Positions 52,714 through 60,534 are shown, counted from the first letter of the stretch. The stretch: 64,000 bases of DNA from Brevibacillus ruminantium (GCF_023746555.1 NZ_CP098755.1:2305001-2369000), one strand, 5' to 3'. Numbers and translations are program-made. Notes: generated by a model not told the origin, from the sequence alone.

Positions 52714-53724
52714 CTATGACGGCGGGTTTGCCCCTAAATATTCGGTACGCCAATTGGAAGGAGTATCGCCTTCCCAAAGGCGAAAGGCGCGGTAAAACGA
52801 GTTTTGGTCTTCATATCCAATTAAGAAAGCCACTTCTTTGATATCGAGCTTAGGGTCTGCCAAGTATTTTCGTGCCTGTTCATGCCGAACATGCGTCAAC
52901 AACTCCGTGAAAGTTGTGCCTTCTTCAGTTAGACGGCGCTGCAAAGTACGATCGCTCATGCCCAGGTCGCTCGCCACAGCCCGAATGTCAAGGCGCCCTC
53001 CGGATAGGCTGCGCTTTAATATCCACTTGACCATCTCGGCGGCTGAACGGCTGCGCTGTTCATCTAATGTTCGGTCCAATACAGGGGTCAGGATCTCCAG
53101 CAACTCTTTATTATACGAAATAAAAGGGCGGTCCAGGTCTCTTCGATGCAGTGTTAATCGGTTAGCGGTTGCACCAATTCGAATCGGGCACCCGAAGTAA
53201 GCTTCGAGGGCCGCTGCATCGCCCATCGGCTGAGAAAATTCCACGGACTGTGCAGGTAAAGGTTGGCCCGTACCCCGGCGCCCCAGCTCCAGAAGAAAGG
53301 CCAGTGTGGTTCCAACCAGCACGGGAGGTCCGGGTTGCTCGCTGCGTATCCATTCCAATTCGATCGTACAGAGCTCGCCCTCTTCGGTTATTCGCAAGCT
53401 TTCTGGAGGACACAGCTGTTTGTACCGGGCCATTCGGTTAAGGGCGTCGCGATAGTTACGAGCATGATAGGTCGCTAAGACGGTTGGTGGGTATTGTGCT
53501 GTTTCAAAGACTGTTACAAGCTTGATGATTCCGGTGGCAGTGTCACCAACGAGATCGGAGTACGCTTGCCAGATTCTGAAATAGTGGGCGGTGGTGACTC
53601 CAGCTGGTTCTGTAATAATGGTGAGCGGCAGACGCGCTTTGCGAGCTACATCGTGTGGGGCAATCCCTAATTGTTGTAATCCCGCCCAAAATCCCGGTGG
53701 GAGTTTAATACGGTCAGATTTCAT
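52714..53724 (-). CDS. AraC-family regulator with OruR-type N-terminal domain
   Basis: The 336-residue protein has an N-terminal Arabinose_bd/OruR-type domain (LPPGFWAGLQQLGIAPHDVA, then RIWQAYSDLVGD) and a C-terminal AraC HTH pair (DIRAVASDLGMSDRTLQRRL and IKEVAFLIGYEDQNSFYRAF). Such proteins often control adjacent catabolic or SDR genes; the SDR gene lies just downstream on the same strand. GC content looks higher than that of its neighbours, which hints at transfer. Confidence 0.85.
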   Translation of the reverse strand: MKSDRIKLPPGFWAGLQQLGIAPHDVARKARLPLTIITEPAGVTTAHYFRIWQAYSDLVGDTATGIIKLVTVFETAQYPPTVLATYHARNYRDALNRMARYKQLCPPESLRITEEGELCTIELEWIRSEQPGPPVLVGTTLAFLLELGRRGTGQPLPAQSVEFSQPMGDAAALEAYFGCPIRIGATANRLTLHRRDLDRPFISYNKELLEILTPVLDRTLDEQRSRSAAEMVKWILKRSLSGGRLDIRAVASDLGMSDRTLQRRLTEEGTTFTELLTHVRHEQARKYLADPKLDIKEVAFLIGYEDQNSFYRAFRLWEGDTPSNWRTEYLGANPPS

Positions 53725-54043
53725 TAGGTATGGATCTCCTTTAGCTGCTTACCTTATCGTTCCGGCTATGATTAAGTATACAAAAGAATGTTCTTATCTT
53801 CATGTAAGCGTCCGGTTTAGGTCGTGAAGCCGCACAGCCCTGTGGACTTAAGGCGTTCCTTGAACATAACATTGTCTTGAATCTTGTAGCGGACAAAGTT
53901 CCTGACGCCAATGCCAACAAATAGAGATTGGTAGCTGAGTGAGCGATTATCAAAAAAGCAGAGATACAACCAGAAGTGTTGTATCTCTGTAAAGTAACAT
54001 TTTATTGGCCTTGGCCTCGTTCAAATCAACGAGGCAAACCTAG
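53725..54043. other. Decayed DNA and a minus-strand terminator
   Basis: A plus-strand remnant at 53850-53924 reads KAFLEHNIVLNLVADKVPDA to a stop, without a start. The hairpin CAGAGATACAAC/GTTGTATCTCTG (53959-53989) has a T run on the minus strand and would terminate the ABC-F remnant; a second hairpin, GCCTCGTT/AACGAGGC, lies at 54015-54036. No intact gene was seen. Confidence 0.5.
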
Positions 54044-54246
54044 CTAAGCCTTTCGAATCATTTTTTTATCCTTAATTTCAAATACCATATCGGCAACGTT
54101 CTCCAGCAGACGGACATCGTGTGATATGAAAACAATTGTGCCAGTGTAGTTTTTCATTAAATTCTCCAGTGCTTCTTATCGATATTCAAGACTTCGCGGC
54201 CCATATATTCTACATAAATATATTTAGCTTTTATCAATGCCATCAT
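54044..54246 (-). pseudogene. Internally deleted ABC-F ribosomal protection gene
   Basis: The 5' end is normal: CCTCC on the plus strand gives GGAGG eight bases before ATG 54246, and the product starts MMALIKAKYIYVEY..GREVLNID, the ABC-F opening. After about 27 codons the sequence jumps to the C-terminal end of a second ATPase domain: [20 protein letters not shown] (H-loop), then [17 protein letters not shown] and stop 54044-54046. About 400-450 codons are missing, and the frame changes at the junction. Intact genes of this type (Msr, Vga, Lsa, Vml) protect ribosomes from macrolides, lincosamides or pleuromutilins. Promoter and attenuator survive upstream (54262-54356). Confidence 0.75.
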
Positions 54247-54261
54247 TCATGTAACCTCCTT

Positions 54262-54300
54262 CAAAAATCGCAGTTTTCAGTTCGCAGGATTTCCTGCGAT
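54262..54300 (-). promoter_or_regulatory. Transcription attenuator of the ABC-F remnant
   Basis: Read on the minus strand, TCGCAGG can pair with the nearby CCTGCGA (antiterminator) or with the later CTGCGA, which is followed by TTTTT (terminator). This is the mutually exclusive pairing expected of an antibiotic-responsive attenuator. A short frame starting MLNFRTLIPPFSN lies across it. Confidence 0.65.
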
Positions 54301-54327
54301 TTGAGAAGGGAGGGATTAGTGTCCGAA

Positions 54328-54356
54328 AATTTAACATTGATTTGCATAAATGTCAA
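54328..54356 (-). promoter_or_regulatory. Promoter of the ABC-F remnant
   Basis: On the minus strand TTGACA (54356-54351), a 17-bp spacer and TAAATT (54333-54328) precede the attenuator. Confidence 0.7.
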
Positions 54357-54415
54357 TCTGCATGAAGTCCTCAGCGGATTGACTAATGATAAGAAATCAG
54401 ATAAAATGAGCTATC

Positions 54416-54443
54416 AATTTAGTAATTAAGTAATTTAGTAAAT
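54416..54443 (+). promoter_or_regulatory. Repeated AATTTAGTAA box before the DUF6530-like gene
   Basis: AATTTAGTAA occurs at 54416-54425 and again at 54432-54441, 16 bp apart. The 16-mer AAGTAATTTAGTAAAT at 54428-54443 recurs exactly at 57433-57448 before the MoxR gene, suggesting a common regulator. Confidence 0.6.
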
Positions 54444-54460
54444 GAAAAGAGGTAATGAAA

Positions 54461-54940
54461 TTGAAAATACCTACATCGTTAAAGCATAAGCCTGTTATTG
54501 TTTCAGAAAACTACGAGCAGGTTGACGGAAGATTCGCTAGAAACAGTGATGCGAAAGGCCTCTCCCTGGGATTGGCCCAGTGGAACGATCGAGGAAAAGT
54601 CGATATTTCCGCCAAAGTATGGAGATATACGGGAGAAAAATGGTCCAGACAGTCAGAGGAACTGCCGCTTCATCGCGTTTTAGATTTGTCAATCCTTATC
54701 TGTAGGACCATGGAGCATTTTCAAGAGGCTTATCGATACGAGAATTTTTATGATCCGCAGAAGCCTGTCATCGACCGAATTGGACTGCAAGGATATGCCA
54801 TGACGGTGGCAATATGTACGGACAATGACAAAATAAATGAGGATGTCAAACTGTTCAACCAGGCGTTAAGCGAAGACGGAGAGTTGATCGGCGAGCGGCT
54901 GCGTACGTTATCAAGAATTTTAAAGGAAATGGGTTATTAA
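54461..54940 (+). CDS. DUF6530-like protein, putative partner of the MoxR/VWA pair
   Basis: The 159-residue cytoplasmic protein has no TM and no catalytic motif I can name. Conserved-looking stretches are LKHKPVIVSENYEQVDGR, GLSLGLAQWNDRGKVDISAK and ELPLHRVLDLSILICRT. It resembles what I recall as DUF6530, a family found in Bacillales. TTG 54461 lies eight bases after AGAGG; ATG 54455 would be too close. It shares a 16-bp upstream box with the MoxR/VWA genes 3 kb away, which points to a joint function. The tet(L)-like gene lies between. Confidence 0.6.
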   Translation: MKIPTSLKHKPVIVSENYEQVDGRFARNSDAKGLSLGLAQWNDRGKVDISAKVWRYTGEKWSRQSEELPLHRVLDLSILICRTMEHFQEAYRYENFYDPQKPVIDRIGLQGYAMTVAICTDNDKINEDVKLFNQALSEDGELIGERLRTLSRILKEMGY

Positions 54941-55012
54941 CGACAGTGAATTAGTTGTGGTATAATATACCAGTTCGAAATTCATGAGCTACTCTTATTG
55001 GGAGGCGTTACT

Positions 55013-55075
55013 ATGAGGTACACCATGCAGAAAAGGGCACTAAAAATAGGGGAATACGCATCATTGGCCCTGTAA
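55013..55075 (+). CDS. tet-type 20-residue leader peptide
   Basis: A short ORF follows GGGAGG by seven bases and encodes MRYTMQKRALKIGEYASLAL. Its length equals that of the tet(K)/tet(L) leader peptide and the pattern near the end is similar. Translation of the leader under drug stress would free the ribosome binding site of the efflux gene, which is otherwise in a hairpin (55087-55106). Confidence 0.7.
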   Translation: MRYTMQKRALKIGEYASLAL

Positions 55076-55106
55076 ACTGCGCGATTCCCCTTGCGTTATT
55101 AAGGGG
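55052..55106 (+). promoter_or_regulatory. Translational attenuator of the tet(L)-like gene
   Basis: GGGGAAT (55059-55065) can pair with ATTCCCC (55084-55090), or CCCCTT (55087-55092) can pair with AAGGGG (55101-55106), which is the efflux gene's ribosome binding site. The choice can switch translation, as in tet(K)/tet(L) leaders. A TATAAT at 54961-54966 is the probable -10. Confidence 0.65.
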
Positions 55107-55114
55107 TTAACCAA

Positions 55115-56500
55115 TTGAAGAAGTTATTGATGGCAGGCGGCCATACCAAATCGATCGTCTGGCTTAGCTTTCTTGCATTTTTCAGCGTTCTCAACGAGAC
55201 CATTTTTAATGTATCGCTACCGGATATCGCTACCCATTTTCGTATCACGCCTTCGGCAGCGAATTGGGTAAATACCAGCTTTATACTGACGTTTGCAATT
55301 GGGACGGCAGTGTATGGGAAGCTGTCCGATTTGTATGGTTCGAAAAAACTGCTCCTGCTCGGTTTGTGGATCTACGGAGCGGGGTCCTTGCTAGGGCTGT
55401 TTTTCCATTCGTGGTATCCGGGTGTATTGGCGGCTCGAATGATACAAGGAGCAGGAGTATCTGCTGTTCCGGCGTTGATTTTGGTCATCATTACGCGATA
55501 TATCGATAGGAAACACCATGGAAAAGCTTTCGGTATGGTGGGTTCGATGGTAGCTTGCGGCGAAGGAATCGCTCCTGTGATCGGAGGGGTTGTGACCGAG
55601 TATCTCCATTGGTTCATGTTGTTCCTTCTGCCGATGATGATGCTTCTGACGATTCCGATATTCATGAGAATCATTCCTGACGAAACTTCAGTAAAAGGAA
55701 AGACCGATGTCATCGGCGCCTCTTTGTTAAGTGGCGGGATTGTAGCGTTTACGCTGTTTATGACGGCATACCAGTGGGGATATCTGGCCGTGTGCTTGCT
55801 GTTTTTCTTGGCATTTGGCCTACGTATTCGACAAGCGGAACAACCTTTTATCGAACCCTCTTTGTTAGGAAAGCGAACGTTTATTATCGGTGTGCTCACG
55901 GGAAGCATACTGCTGGGAACAGTCGCCGGGTATGTATCCATGATTCCATATATGATGAAAGAGGTCCATCAACTACCGACAAGTCTGATCGGAATCGGTG
56001 TCTTGTTTCCCGGGACAGTCAGTGTCGCCCTGTTCGGAATTGTCGGTGGTGCATTGGTCGATAAGTTAGGGAAGGTATTCACAATGTCGGCAGGCTTAAG
56101 CATGATCGGCTCAAGTTTTCTGATCGTTTCATTATTCCCGGATCGAACGCCATGGCTTGTTTCTGGCGCCGTAGTTCTGACATTCGGCGGACTTTCATTA
56201 GTAAAAACCGTCGTATCCACCTTCGTTGCAGCCACACTGAGGCCCGAGGAATCCGGCTCGGGCATGGGTTTGTTGAACTTTGCCTGCTTCCTGGGCGAAG
56301 GGATTGGAGTGGCCACTGTCGGAGGTTTGCTGACAAAATCATGGCTCGCTTTCCCGCTCCTTCCGACTGTAACCGATGCTGCCGCATTTCATTACAGCAA
56401 CCTGATACTGATCAATATTGCCGTTCTGGTCCTGGGAGGGATCGGTTTCCTTTTCCTTATCCCGTATCGACAATGGTGGGAAGTCCGAAAAACGATGTAA
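55115..56500 (+). CDS. Tetracycline efflux MFS protein, tet(K)/tet(L)-like
   Basis: The 461-residue, 14-TM protein of the DHA2 family is very similar in pattern to Tet(L)/Tet(K)/Tet(45): FFSVLNETIFNVSLPDIATH, NWVNTSFILTFAIGTAVYGK, the motif ARMIQGAGVSAVPAL and VAGYVSMIPYMMKEVHQLP. It should export metal-tetracycline in exchange for protons. The TTG start, eight bases after AAGGGG, is controlled by the leader above. The last ~12 residues (IPYRQWWEVRKTM) come from DNA that matches the 3' end of the SRAP gene out of frame, so the natural C-terminus has been replaced. A clear terminator follows (56593-56622). Confidence 0.87.
   Translation: MKKLLMAGGHTKSIVWLSFLAFFSVLNETIFNVSLPDIATHFRITPSAANWVNTSFILTFAIGTAVYGKLSDLYGSKKLLLLGLWIYGAGSLLGLFFHSWYPGVLAARMIQGAGVSAVPALILVIITRYIDRKHHGKAFGMVGSMVACGEGIAPVIGGVVTEYLHWFMLFLLPMMMLLTIPIFMRIIPDETSVKGKTDVIGASLLSGGIVAFTLFMTAYQWGYLAVCLLFFLAFGLRIRQAEQPFIEPSLLGKRTFIIGVLTGSILLGTVAGYVSMIPYMMKEVHQLPTSLIGIGVLFPGTVSVALFGIVGGALVDKLGKVFTMSAGLSMIGSSFLIVSLFPDRTPWLVSGAVVLTFGGLSLVKTVVSTFVAATLRPEESGSGMGLLNFACFLGEGIGVATVGGLLTKSWLAFPLLPTVTDAAAFHYSNLILINIAVLVLGGIGFLFLIPYRQWWEVRKTM
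56461..56496 (+). repeat. 36-bp near-copy of the SRAP gene 3' end
   Basis: This segment matches 27381-27416 at 33 of 36 positions and is followed by TAACAGAGT, also found in the SRAP tail (27438-27446). In one frame it encodes VSTMVGSPKND, equal to the SRAP C-terminus. It is thus the remnant of a second SRAP gene. Confidence 0.75.
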
Positions 56501-56592
56501 CAGAGTGAATCAAAGAATTTACAGAACCGGCATGTAGACATGAGGGATCGTTCTCAATAATGAGTGATGCACATACGCAGGAAACGAAAGGA

Positions 56593-56622
56593 CCGTCAGG
56601 GTGTTTGCCCCTGACGTTTTTT
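56593..56622 (+). terminator. Terminator of the tet(L)-like gene
   Basis: CGTCAGGG pairs with CCCTGACG (loop TGTTTGC), followed by TTTTTTC. Confidence 0.85.
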
Positions 56623-56645
56623 CTTATAAATATTGGAGGATGAAT

Positions 56646-57203
56646 ATGGATATTTTCATTAGGGAACTGAGGGCAGGGGACAATGAGTGTGGTGCAAACA
56701 TTGATGGGAGCTTTATCGTGGACTCTACCCTTGTCTTGCAACTAATGGGACAGCGAATCGGATTTACGGTGAAGGAGATACCTCCTAGAAATAAAAGCTA
56801 CGATGATGAACAGGTTGAAGAAGACACTGTTGAGGATTATTCGAACTATATCGGCAATCCCCATCAAATCATTTATTTAGCGCTCGTAAATAATCAAGTT
56901 GTGGGTCAAATTGTTTTGAAAAGAAATTGGAACAAATATGCCTATGTGGAAGATATCAAAGTTGATAAGCAATATAGAGGATACGGTGTCGGTAAAAAAC
57001 TAATCGAACAGGCTAAACGTTGGACGAAGGATAACGGTATGACGGGAATCATGCTAGAGACACAAAGTAATAATGTCCGTGCATGTAAATTCTACGAAAG
57101 CTGTGGTTTTGTCATCGGAGGTTTCGATTCCTACGTCTACAGAGGTCTAGGTAAAGATAGTGATGAGATAGCAATTTATTGGTATCTCATGCTTGATTCG
57201 TAA
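56646..57203 (+). CDS. satA: Streptothricin acetyltransferase-like GNAT
   Basis: The 185-residue GNAT enzyme matches the SatA family: KSYDDEQVEEDTVEDYSNYI, QIVLKRNWNKYAYVEDIKVD, the acetyl-CoA loop KQYRGYGVGKKLI and CKFYESCGFVIGGFDSYVYR. SatA acetylates the beta-lysine of streptothricin (nourseothricin). ATG 56646 lies five bases after GGAGGA. It is next to the tet(L)-like gene and adds to the local resistance group. A terminator-like hairpin (AACAGCGG...CCGCTGTT) follows at 57252-57306. Confidence 0.85.
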   Translation: MDIFIRELRAGDNECGANIDGSFIVDSTLVLQLMGQRIGFTVKEIPPRNKSYDDEQVEEDTVEDYSNYIGNPHQIIYLALVNNQVVGQIVLKRNWNKYAYVEDIKVDKQYRGYGVGKKLIEQAKRWTKDNGMTGIMLETQSNNVRACKFYESCGFVIGGFDSYVYRGLGKDSDEIAIYWYLMLDS

Positions 57204-57521
57204 GTGATTGATCCTCAGCACTTTTCAACGATCAAAGAACGATAGTTCAATGAAACAGCGGTAGACTAGGACTTTATTTTATAAGTCAGAGTGTGCCGCT
57301 GTTTTCTTTTATGGGCGGCGCTGATTGTAAAAGGGGGGTGCCGGCTATATATGTTACGCAACGAGTATTCTTCTTCAAAAATGGATGGCAGATAACAGAT
57401 TGACGAAGGAGAAGTTATCAGTTAAGATAAGCAAGTAATTTAGTAAATCACTAATTTATTAATTCACTAAATAAGTAGATGCGAATTGACGTCATAACAC
57501 TATTTAGAAAGGAGAACAATC
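57204..57521. other. Regulatory region before the MoxR/VWA operon
   Basis: It contains a terminator-like hairpin (AACAGCGG/CCGCTGTT, 57252-57306) and, at 57433-57478, a cluster of AT-rich dyads. These are AAGTAATTTAGTAAAT (identical to the box before the DUF6530-like gene) and the inverted pair TTTAGTAAAT/ATTCACTAAA. No gene was seen. Confidence 0.55.
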
Positions 57522-58625
57522 ATGCATAACGATGAATATATTTTGTCACCCGCGAGGCAACTGTCAGATGCAGAAAAAGAACTTATTTGGAAAAAGCCTT
57601 TCTCTCATAAGGTTAGCGAAGAAGAACGGCGCATTTGTAAAGAAATAAAGCGAAATTGGAATCGCGGGGAAATGAAAATCGCCAATATTTTGCTGGAGGG
57701 TGACGCCGGTTCCGGTAAAACTCAGCTTGCCAAAGCATTGTCCGCAAATTTCGGGCTTCCGTATACGAAAGTGACCTGTTTTGCCGATATGGATAAATCG
57801 GATATTATTGGCGCCATTTTGCCGGTTATTTCCTCCGAAAGATTAGAGAAAATGGACCCTGCGGACCAAAGCGTCTTGCAAGCACTGTATGAGAGCGATG
57901 GTTTTCAAAGCGCAACGGAAGTCATGATGGAGGTACTCGGTATTACTCAGGAGGCTGCAGCACGAAAGATGAAGCAATTATTGAAGAAGGCCTCGAAAAA
58001 TATGGAGGGTGAAGCCGTTGAATATCGCTTCTACCCGTCTGAAATCGTCAGAGCTTTTCAGAAAGGATATCTTCTGGAAATTCAGGAGCCAAACGTTATT
58101 CGCGATGCCGCGGTGTTAATGGCTCTAAATTCGGCTTTGGAGCTGGACGGCAGCATCAATCTTCCAACAGAAATCATACACAGACATCCGGATTTTATTG
58201 CGGTCATTACCACAAATCGCAGTTATGCAGGGGCCAGGCCGCTAAACGAAGCATTGCGTGACAGGGTTCAGCATACGGAAAAGATGGATCTGCCTACGAA
58301 AGAAGTCATGATCGATCGTGCGAAGGCGAAAACAGGCTACGCAAATGAGCAGGTTTTAGACGTTCTAGCAGAAGCCATTATGGTCCTGGACAAAACAGCA
58401 CGGGCAAATGCGATTAAAGGTGTAGCCGGCATGCGTTCCTACTTCTACTGGGTAGACGCATTTGCCGCAGGTGCTTCGGGAATTGAATCTTTGTATCACA
58501 AGGTTATTTACAAAATTACGACCGATTCAGAGGAAATAAAAATACTGGAAGAAGCGCTTAAAACGCATGGTTTGGTAGAGAAGATCGATGAAATTGAGGT
58601 CGGGATAAAAAAAAACGGATTGTAG
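57522..58625 (+). CDS. MoxR/CobS-like AAA+ ATPase with an insertion
   Basis: The 367-residue protein has Walker A LEGDAGSGKTQLAKAL (60-67) and CobS/MoxR-like DMDKSDIIGAI. A ~65-residue helical insertion (about 105-172) follows, then a degenerate Walker B (GYLLEIQEPNVI), sensor 1 (VITTNRSYAG) and the arginine finger region (LRDRVQ). MoxR ATPases act as metal-insertion or assembly chaperones with a VWA partner, here encoded 11 bases downstream. The insertion resembles a small winged-helix-like domain (LQALYESDGFQSATEVMMEV). ATG 57522 follows AAAGGAG. Confidence 0.85.
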   Translation: MHNDEYILSPARQLSDAEKELIWKKPFSHKVSEEERRICKEIKRNWNRGEMKIANILLEGDAGSGKTQLAKALSANFGLPYTKVTCFADMDKSDIIGAILPVISSERLEKMDPADQSVLQALYESDGFQSATEVMMEVLGITQEAAARKMKQLLKKASKNMEGEAVEYRFYPSEIVRAFQKGYLLEIQEPNVIRDAAVLMALNSALELDGSINLPTEIIHRHPDFIAVITTNRSYAGARPLNEALRDRVQHTEKMDLPTKEVMIDRAKAKTGYANEQVLDVLAEAIMVLDKTARANAIKGVAGMRSYFYWVDAFAAGASGIESLYHKVIYKITTDSEEIKILEEALKTHGLVEKIDEIEVGIKKNGL

Positions 58626-58636
58626 ACACGGCGGAA

Positions 58637-59731
58637 ATGAGAACTTGGGGAAGTGTAGATGATTCGGGCTCTGATCTTGCCAACAATGAAGGAGAAACAG
58701 GGATTGCTTTGAAAAAGTCCGCTGAAAGTGATGAAAACTCATCTGACAGTGCTTCCGATGATTCTAATGTAACGGAAAGCTCGGATTTGGGAGAGAATGG
58801 ATTGCCGATGGTTCATCAGGCAAATCCTGACCCAAAGTCGGTGGATGCGAAGCAAAAAGAACGTGATTTCCGGAAAAAGCTGAATCGAGATGCGCGGGAG
58901 ATTGTGTCCGAATCGATTCATAAAGGGGTAAAGCTGATTGTGCACCGTCCGGAATACAATCCGGAAAATAAACAGGAGTATATCGCCTTAAGCAAGGAGC
59001 TAATGCCTGTCGTAAGGGAAATCGCCAGAAAAACGCTTCCGTTGTTGGAGCATGAGGTATCTTCTAAATTTGCGAGAAATCATTATTACGGTACCAAATT
59101 TCAAGCAGAAAGCGTAGCTTACCGGGATTACAAGTATTTTGCCAAGAAACTCCCTCCGACGGAATCTCCCTCCCTAGTGGTAGGCCTGAGAATTGATGAA
59201 TCAGCATCGATGGCGGCATTCGGGAGATTGGAGGCAGCAAAACGCGCGGTAATTGCGGTATATGAATTTTGTCAAATTTGTAAGATCCCCATTTTGATCT
59301 ACGGTGATACAGCCGATGTGTCCAAGATGGAGCAAATGTCGCTATTTGCGTATGCTGATTTTAATAACGCGGATTCCCATGATCGATTCAGGCTCATGAA
59401 CATACGTGCAAGAAGTAATAACCGAGATGGCATGGCGCTTAGAATCCTTGCGGAGAAGCTAGTGGCTGCTCCTCAAGAGACAAAGCTATTGATCAGTTTA
59501 AGCGACGGACAACCCAAGGCTATGGACAACTATACCGGAGTTTATGCGGCCCAAGACATGCAACAAACGATAGCTGAATATGAACGGAAAGGAATTGCAT
59601 TTTTGGCAGCCGCAATCGGGCAGGACAAAGATGTCATTCAACAAATTTATGGGAATGAGAGATTTTTGGATATTTCGGATCTGAATGAGTTCCCGGCCAA
59701 GTTGGTTCGAATTATTGCACGGTATTTGTAA
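58637..59731 (+). CDS. CobT-like VWA domain protein, MoxR partner
   Basis: The 364-residue protein has an acidic, serine-rich N-terminal tract (~20-55), a helical middle region and a C-terminal VWA domain. The MIDAS is a variant, RIDESASM (residues 186-192, D-x-S-x-S form), with the conserved LSDGQPKA further on. VWA proteins of this kind bind metal-coordinated targets while the MoxR ATPase supplies force. It is the second gene of the operon; the hairpin ACCCGTCAATT/AATTGGCGGGT (59827-59853) follows. Its substrate is unknown. Confidence 0.83.
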   Translation: MRTWGSVDDSGSDLANNEGETGIALKKSAESDENSSDSASDDSNVTESSDLGENGLPMVHQANPDPKSVDAKQKERDFRKKLNRDAREIVSESIHKGVKLIVHRPEYNPENKQEYIALSKELMPVVREIARKTLPLLEHEVSSKFARNHYYGTKFQAESVAYRDYKYFAKKLPPTESPSLVVGLRIDESASMAAFGRLEAAKRAVIAVYEFCQICKIPILIYGDTADVSKMEQMSLFAYADFNNADSHDRFRLMNIRARSNNRDGMALRILAEKLVAAPQETKLLISLSDGQPKAMDNYTGVYAAQDMQQTIAEYERKGIAFLAAAIGQDKDVIQQIYGNERFLDISDLNEFPAKLVRIIARYL

Positions 59732-59826
59732 GTTCGATGATCATGGAAGTCTGGGGGAAGAAAAGACAGGGATACGAATAGACACAAGCAAGGGCCGTTT
59801 GCAGCATAGAAGCAGCAGATAAGAAA

Positions 59827-59863
59827 ACCCGTCAATTATGTGAATTGGCGGGTATTTCTTTAC
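59827..59863 (+). terminator. Terminator of the MoxR/VWA operon
   Basis: ACCCGTCAATT pairs with AATTGGCGGGT around ATGTG, followed by ATTTCTTT. Confidence 0.7.
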
Positions 59864-59959
59864 GTTCCGCTCAACTTCAGAAATTTTTCAGAAATTCCTT
59901 TGCTCGTTCCGAAGATATTTTTCTTAGCATAAGGATACTGATCTGAGGGAGGGAGACTT

Positions 59960-60523
59960 ATGATACACATGATTCAAGAGAAGCTGTTGTTTCTGTACAA
60001 ATTTTTACGGGATCCAAAACAAATCGGCAGCCTTACGCCAAGCTCAATGTTTTTGGCCAAAAAAATGCTCGAACCGGTGAATTGGAATCGGGTTGAGCAT
60101 ATTGCTGAGTTAGGGGCGGGCACGGGGGCTATCACCAAATATATCGAAGCAGCAAATATGAAAAATGCGAAGGTCTTGCTTTTTGAAAAGGATACATTCT
60201 TGCGCAACAAATTGGCACAACGATTCCCTGCGTATACCGGTTACGCCGATGCGTGCGTGCTACATGATACACTTCGGAGAGAACACATCGGACATTTGGA
60301 CTGTATTGTGAGCGGACTGCCGTTTTTCAACTTTCCGCAGCAATTGCGTGACCAGCTTATGGAACAAATCGTAACCTCACTGAAGCCGGGCGGTTTATTC
60401 ATCGCCTTTCAATACTCGCTGCAGATGAAAAACCAGCTCAGCAGCCTGTTCGATATTGAGCATATTCATTACGTCCCTTTGAATATACCTCCGGCATTCG
60501 TATACGTCTGTCGAAACCGGTAA
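59960..60523 (+). CDS. Class I SAM methyltransferase, phospholipid/rRNA-type
   Basis: The 187-residue protein has the SAM motif IAELGAGTGAITKYIE and a downstream DCIVSGLPFFNFP motif. It resembles the COG3963 phospholipid N-methyltransferase group, near KsgA-like adenine methylases. The N-terminus (LLFLYKFLRDPKQIGSLTPSS) is typical of that group. The target is uncertain. ATG 59960 follows GGAGGGAG. Confidence 0.78.
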   Translation: MIHMIQEKLLFLYKFLRDPKQIGSLTPSSMFLAKKMLEPVNWNRVEHIAELGAGTGAITKYIEAANMKNAKVLLFEKDTFLRNKLAQRFPAYTGYADACVLHDTLRREHIGHLDCIVSGLPFFNFPQQLRDQLMEQIVTSLKPGGLFIAFQYSLQMKNQLSSLFDIEHIHYVPLNIPPAFVYVCRNR

Positions 60524-60534
60524 CGGCAAGCAGG

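Noticed and set aside
54498-54683. Second plus-strand frame inside the DUF6530-like gene
   Set aside because: It is a shadow of the main frame and has no ribosome binding site.
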